A stretch of 7,287 nt of DNA, taken from NCBI GenBank assembly GCA_020631315.1, contig JAHDHM010000071.1, positions 1-7,287 on the forward strand, read 5' to 3'. How positions within the stretch are numbered: position 1 is the stretch's first letter; the number at the start of each line of letters is the position of its first letter. Below, one piece after another: positions 5,559 to 7,287 of this stretch. Origin of the DNA: Acidimicrobiales bacterium (GTDB taxonomy: Bacteria > Actinomycetota > Acidimicrobiia > Acidimicrobiales > Poriferisodaliceae). A program made the translations under genes and the position numbers. A model generated the notes under the pieces. It saw nothing but the letters and a program-made list of their open reading frames with translations. It made no database searches and was not told where the DNA came from.

Positions 5559-6083
5559 TCAGAGGTAGACGCCAGGACCGCCCTCGGGCGGCGCGGTGTC
5601 GCCAGGACCGGCGGGACGACCGATGGCGGGCTGGCGCATCTGTTCGAGCTGCTGTCGGGCCGCGTGCTGCTGAGCGAACAACGCGGCCTGGATGCCGTGG
5701 AACAGCCCTTCGAGCCATCCGACGAGCTGCGCCTGAGCGATCCGCAACTCGGCCTCAGAGGGCGTGTCGCCCTGTTCGAAGGGATCGGTCAACGTCTCGA
5801 GCTCTTCGCGCAGGTCGGGCGACAATGCCGCAGCGAGCTCGGAGATCGACGTGTCGTACACCTGAGCGAGGCGCTCGCGTCCTGCCTCGTCGAGCGGAGC
5901 CTGGCGCACCTCTTCGAGAAGGGTGCGGATCATGGCGGCGATGCGCATCACCTTCGCCGGTTCCGAGATCGTCTCCGTGGGCGCAACGGCACCGGCAGCA
6001 CCGGCACCCGTGTCATCGGCCGCAGGTGGCATCGACTCGACCACCTCGGGTTCGGCGTTGTCGTGGACTCCGTGGTCGGTCAC
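5559..6083 (-). CDS. bpa: Bacterial proteasome activator Bpa/PafE
   Basis: A 174-residue homologue of the Mycobacterium tuberculosis ATP-independent proteasome activator (Rv3780), also of about 174 residues. In that family a dodecameric ring docks on the 20S proteasome and opens its gate for unfolded, non-pupylated substrates. The first 40 residues are variable, acidic and Ala-rich. The helical core is strongly conserved: EPAKVMRIAAMIRTLLEEVR (41-60), APLDEAGRERL (62-72), LSPDLREELETLTDPF (87-102) and SEAELRIAQAQLVGWLEGLF (109-128), followed by HGIQAALFAQQ (129-139). A flexible Pro/Gly-rich tail ends in GVYL, an HbYX-type gate-opening motif (Val-Tyr-Leu); as I recall it, the mycobacterial protein ends GQYL. 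The start is GTG 6083, with GGGAG 7 nt upstream and a TACGCT -10 candidate further up. It implies a 20S proteasome elsewhere in the genome; none is in this window. Confidence 0.95.
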   Translation of the reverse strand: MTDHGVHDNAEPEVVESMPPAADDTGAGAAGAVAPTETISEPAKVMRIAAMIRTLLEEVRQAPLDEAGRERLAQVYDTSISELAAALSPDLREELETLTDPFEQGDTPSEAELRIAQAQLVGWLEGLFHGIQAALFAQQHAARQQLEQMRQPAIGRPAGPGDTAPPEGGPGVYL

Positions 6084-6090
6084 GTTGCTG

Positions 6091-6095
6091 CTCCC
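6091..6095 (-). promoter_or_regulatory. Ribosome binding site of bpa (GGGAG)
   Basis: On the minus strand GGGAG is followed by 7 nt (CAGCAAC) and the GTG at 6083. It is the clearest Shine-Dalgarno in the window and fixes the GTG as the bpa start. Confidence 0.6.
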
Positions 6096-6111
6096 GTCTC
6101 GATGTCGGCGA

Positions 6112-6117
6112 AGCGTA
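6112..6117 (-). promoter_or_regulatory. Candidate -10 element (TACGCT) for bpa
   Basis: TACGCT fits TANNNT and lies 28 nt upstream of the bpa GTG, which would give a short leader carrying the GGGAG ribosome site. No -35 box is evident; the region upstream is occupied by the 19-bp tandem repeats. Confidence 0.38.
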
Positions 6118-6133
6118 CCGGCGGCGCACGGTT

Positions 6134-6190
6134 CTCAGTCGGCGACACTGGTCTCAGTCGACGACCCTGGACTCAGTCGGCGATGCCGCA
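6134..6190. repeat. Three tandem 19-bp repeats at the stop codon of the phosphodiesterase gene
   Basis: Units begin at 6134, 6153 and 6172, each with CTCAGTC. Unit 1 is CTCAGTCGGCGACACTGGT, unit 2 is CTCAGTCGACGACCCTGGA and unit 3 is CTCAGTCGGCGATGCCGCA. Units 1 and 2 match at 16 of 19 bases; unit 3 matches either at 14 of 19. Unit 3 overlaps the last codons and stop of the phosphodiesterase gene; units 1 and 2 lie in the 89-bp gap before bpa. Read on the minus strand each unit carries GACTGAG, so each has a TGA, and because 19 is not a multiple of three the TGAs fall in all three frames. This looks like duplication of a gene end. Confidence 0.8.
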
Positions 6191-7287
6191 CAACAGCGGC
6201 ACGATCGCCTCGGCCGGCGTCATCGAGCCGTGTCGACCGACGAGTGGGAACGACCCGCCGTCCGCCGGGTCGGCGAACGACACGTCGCGGCGGGCCACCA
6301 GGGCCACGTCGCCCAGTCGGCGGCGAGCGGCGTCGGTCACGACGGGACCGAACCACTTCTCGTCGACGAGTTCGCCGACGGTGTGCACCCAGGCATCGGT
6401 GGCGAAGTGCTCGCCCGCTGCCGCAGCCAGGTCAGCCGCCCTGCCCGGCCGTGCGTGGAGCCAGCGGAAACGGCCCTCGCCGGACAGGCCCTCGATCATC
6501 GAACCGAGCGGCCCGAGCACGTCGAGCTCGGGCTCGTCGACCTGCAACACGCCATGATCGGCGGTGACGAGCAGGGCCGTTCCCGACGGCAGTGCCTCGA
6601 GCAGGGCGCCGACGAGGTGATCTGCTGCACCCACTTCGAGGTCGAACGACCGGCCCAGGCCGTCCAGGTGCGCCACCTTGTCGATCCCGTCGTAGTAGGC
6701 GTAGACGAGGCGTGCTCCCCCTTCGACGGCGGCGGCGGCGCGGTCGACGATGCCCGATGCCACGGACCAGGGCGTCCACTGCCCTCCGCGCAGGTGCGCC
6801 GTCGTGAAGCCGGTCGTCTGGAACTCCCGCTTGGTGATGACGACAGGTGCCGAACCGAGGAACGGAGCGACCGGTTGCACCTCGTCGGCGGGCTGGAGCC
6901 GGCGGGCGTCGCCGGCCTCGTCGAGCTGCCAGCGCAGGGCGTTCATCACGTCGCCGCCGAGCCGGATCCGGTAACCCATCACCCCGTGCTCTCCGGGCGG
7001 CACCCCGGTGGCGATCGAGGTGAGCGCGGTCGCCGTCGTGGTCGGCGCGACCGAGGTGAGCCAGCCGTCACCCATCGCCGCCATGGCCGGTGCCAGCCCG
7101 AGCCGTTCGTCCAGTTGCAGACGCCCGAGGCCGTCGAGCACGAGCAGCACGACGGGTCGCCCGTCGGTCGCCTCCACGGGCAGCCAGTCGGGCCCGTAGC
7201 CGGTCACGAGCGCCGGCATCAGGTCGGCGATGCTGCGCCGCCCGTACTGCGGGACGACCGGACCGGTCGGCAGGGGTTCCGGGGTCG
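6173..7287 (-). CDS. Alkaline-phosphatase superfamily protein (type I phosphodiesterase/nucleotide pyrophosphatase), 5'-truncated by the window
   Basis: The visible 370 C-terminal residues belong to the type I phosphodiesterase/nucleotide pyrophosphatase family. The frame is open and protein-like to the right edge (LPTGPVVPQYGRRSIADL precedes the ATG at 7219), so that ATG is internal and the true start lies outside. Numbering from this internal Met, the two-metal site is visible: Asp29 in LLVLDGLG, the Thr nucleophile in APTTTATALTSIATG (58-72), HGVMGY (78-83), Asp177/His184 in YYDGIDKVAH, Asp221-His222 in VTADHGV, and His330 in VGRHGSM. All expected ligand classes are present, so the enzyme should be active as a metal-dependent phosphodiesterase, phosphatase or pyrophosphatase; the substrate cannot be told. 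No signal peptide or membrane segment is visible in this part. It ends 89 bp before bpa, on the same strand, with the 19-bp repeats between. Confidence 0.88.
   Translation of the reverse strand, partial: TPEPLPTGPVVPQYGRRSIADLMPALVTGYGPDWLPVEATDGRPVVLLVLDGLGRLQLDERLGLAPAMAAMGDGWLTSVAPTTTATALTSIATGVPPGEHGVMGYRIRLGGDVMNALRWQLDEAGDARRLQPADEVQPVAPFLGSAPVVITKREFQTTGFTTAHLRGGQWTPWSVASGIVDRAAAAVEGGARLVYAYYDGIDKVAHLDGLGRSFDLEVGAADHLVGALLEALPSGTALLVTADHGVLQVDEPELDVLGPLGSMIEGLSGEGRFRWLHARPGRAADLAAAAGEHFATDAWVHTVGELVDEKWFGPVVTDAARRRLGDVALVARRDVSFADPADGGSFPLVGRHGSMTPAEAIVPLLCGIAD

Noticed and set aside
6134..6190. The 19-bp repeats as a CRISPR array.
   Set aside because: The units are directly abutting with no spacers, only three degenerate copies, and they overlap a gene end.

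Overview
This 7.3 kb window is a piece of ordinary chromosome from a high-GC actinobacterium. The evidence is uniform GC-rich codon use, GTG starts, menaquinone-type genes, a lipoprotein with a Thr/Ala/Asp-rich linker, and above all a clear bacterial proteasome activator (Bpa/PafE), a protein of proteasome-bearing Actinobacteria. The style fits Acidimicrobiia (Ilumatobacter-like) better than Mycobacterium, but that placement is inference. There is no phage, IS element, CRISPR array, tRNA or rRNA.

Layout, left to right. The 3' part of a MenG/UbiE methyltransferase (+, cut by the left edge) converges on a leftward block read SDR oxidoreductase -> menA -> YbhN/UPF0104-type flippase-like membrane protein. 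menA (prenylation of 1,4-dihydroxy-2-naphthoate) and menG (methylation of demethylmenaquinone) are consecutive steps of menaquinone synthesis, here within 2.5 kb on opposite strands. The SDR stop and the menA GTG start are one base apart. Divergent from the SDR is a secreted lipoprotein (+) with a disordered linker and a Cys-rich repeated C-terminal domain that I do not recognise. It converges on a second leftward block: nitroreductase-family protein, preceded 17 bp upstream by an unidentified GNAT-like protein, then bpa, then the C-terminal 370 residues of a type I phosphodiesterase/nucleotide pyrophosphatase-family protein that runs off the right edge.

The most interesting non-coding signals are small. 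(1) Three genes (SDR, lipoprotein, flippase-like) each have a TANNNT -10-like hexamer exactly 8 nt before the ATG, two with the identical heptamer TACGGTG, which suggests leaderless transcripts. (2) Three 19-bp tandem repeats start at the phosphodiesterase stop codon and place a TGA in each of the three reading frames. (3) A nested inverted repeat lies between the convergent lipoprotein and nitroreductase genes. I found no convincing undescribed multi-gene system. The best candidates for new biology are the lipoprotein domain and the unidentified GNAT-like protein.
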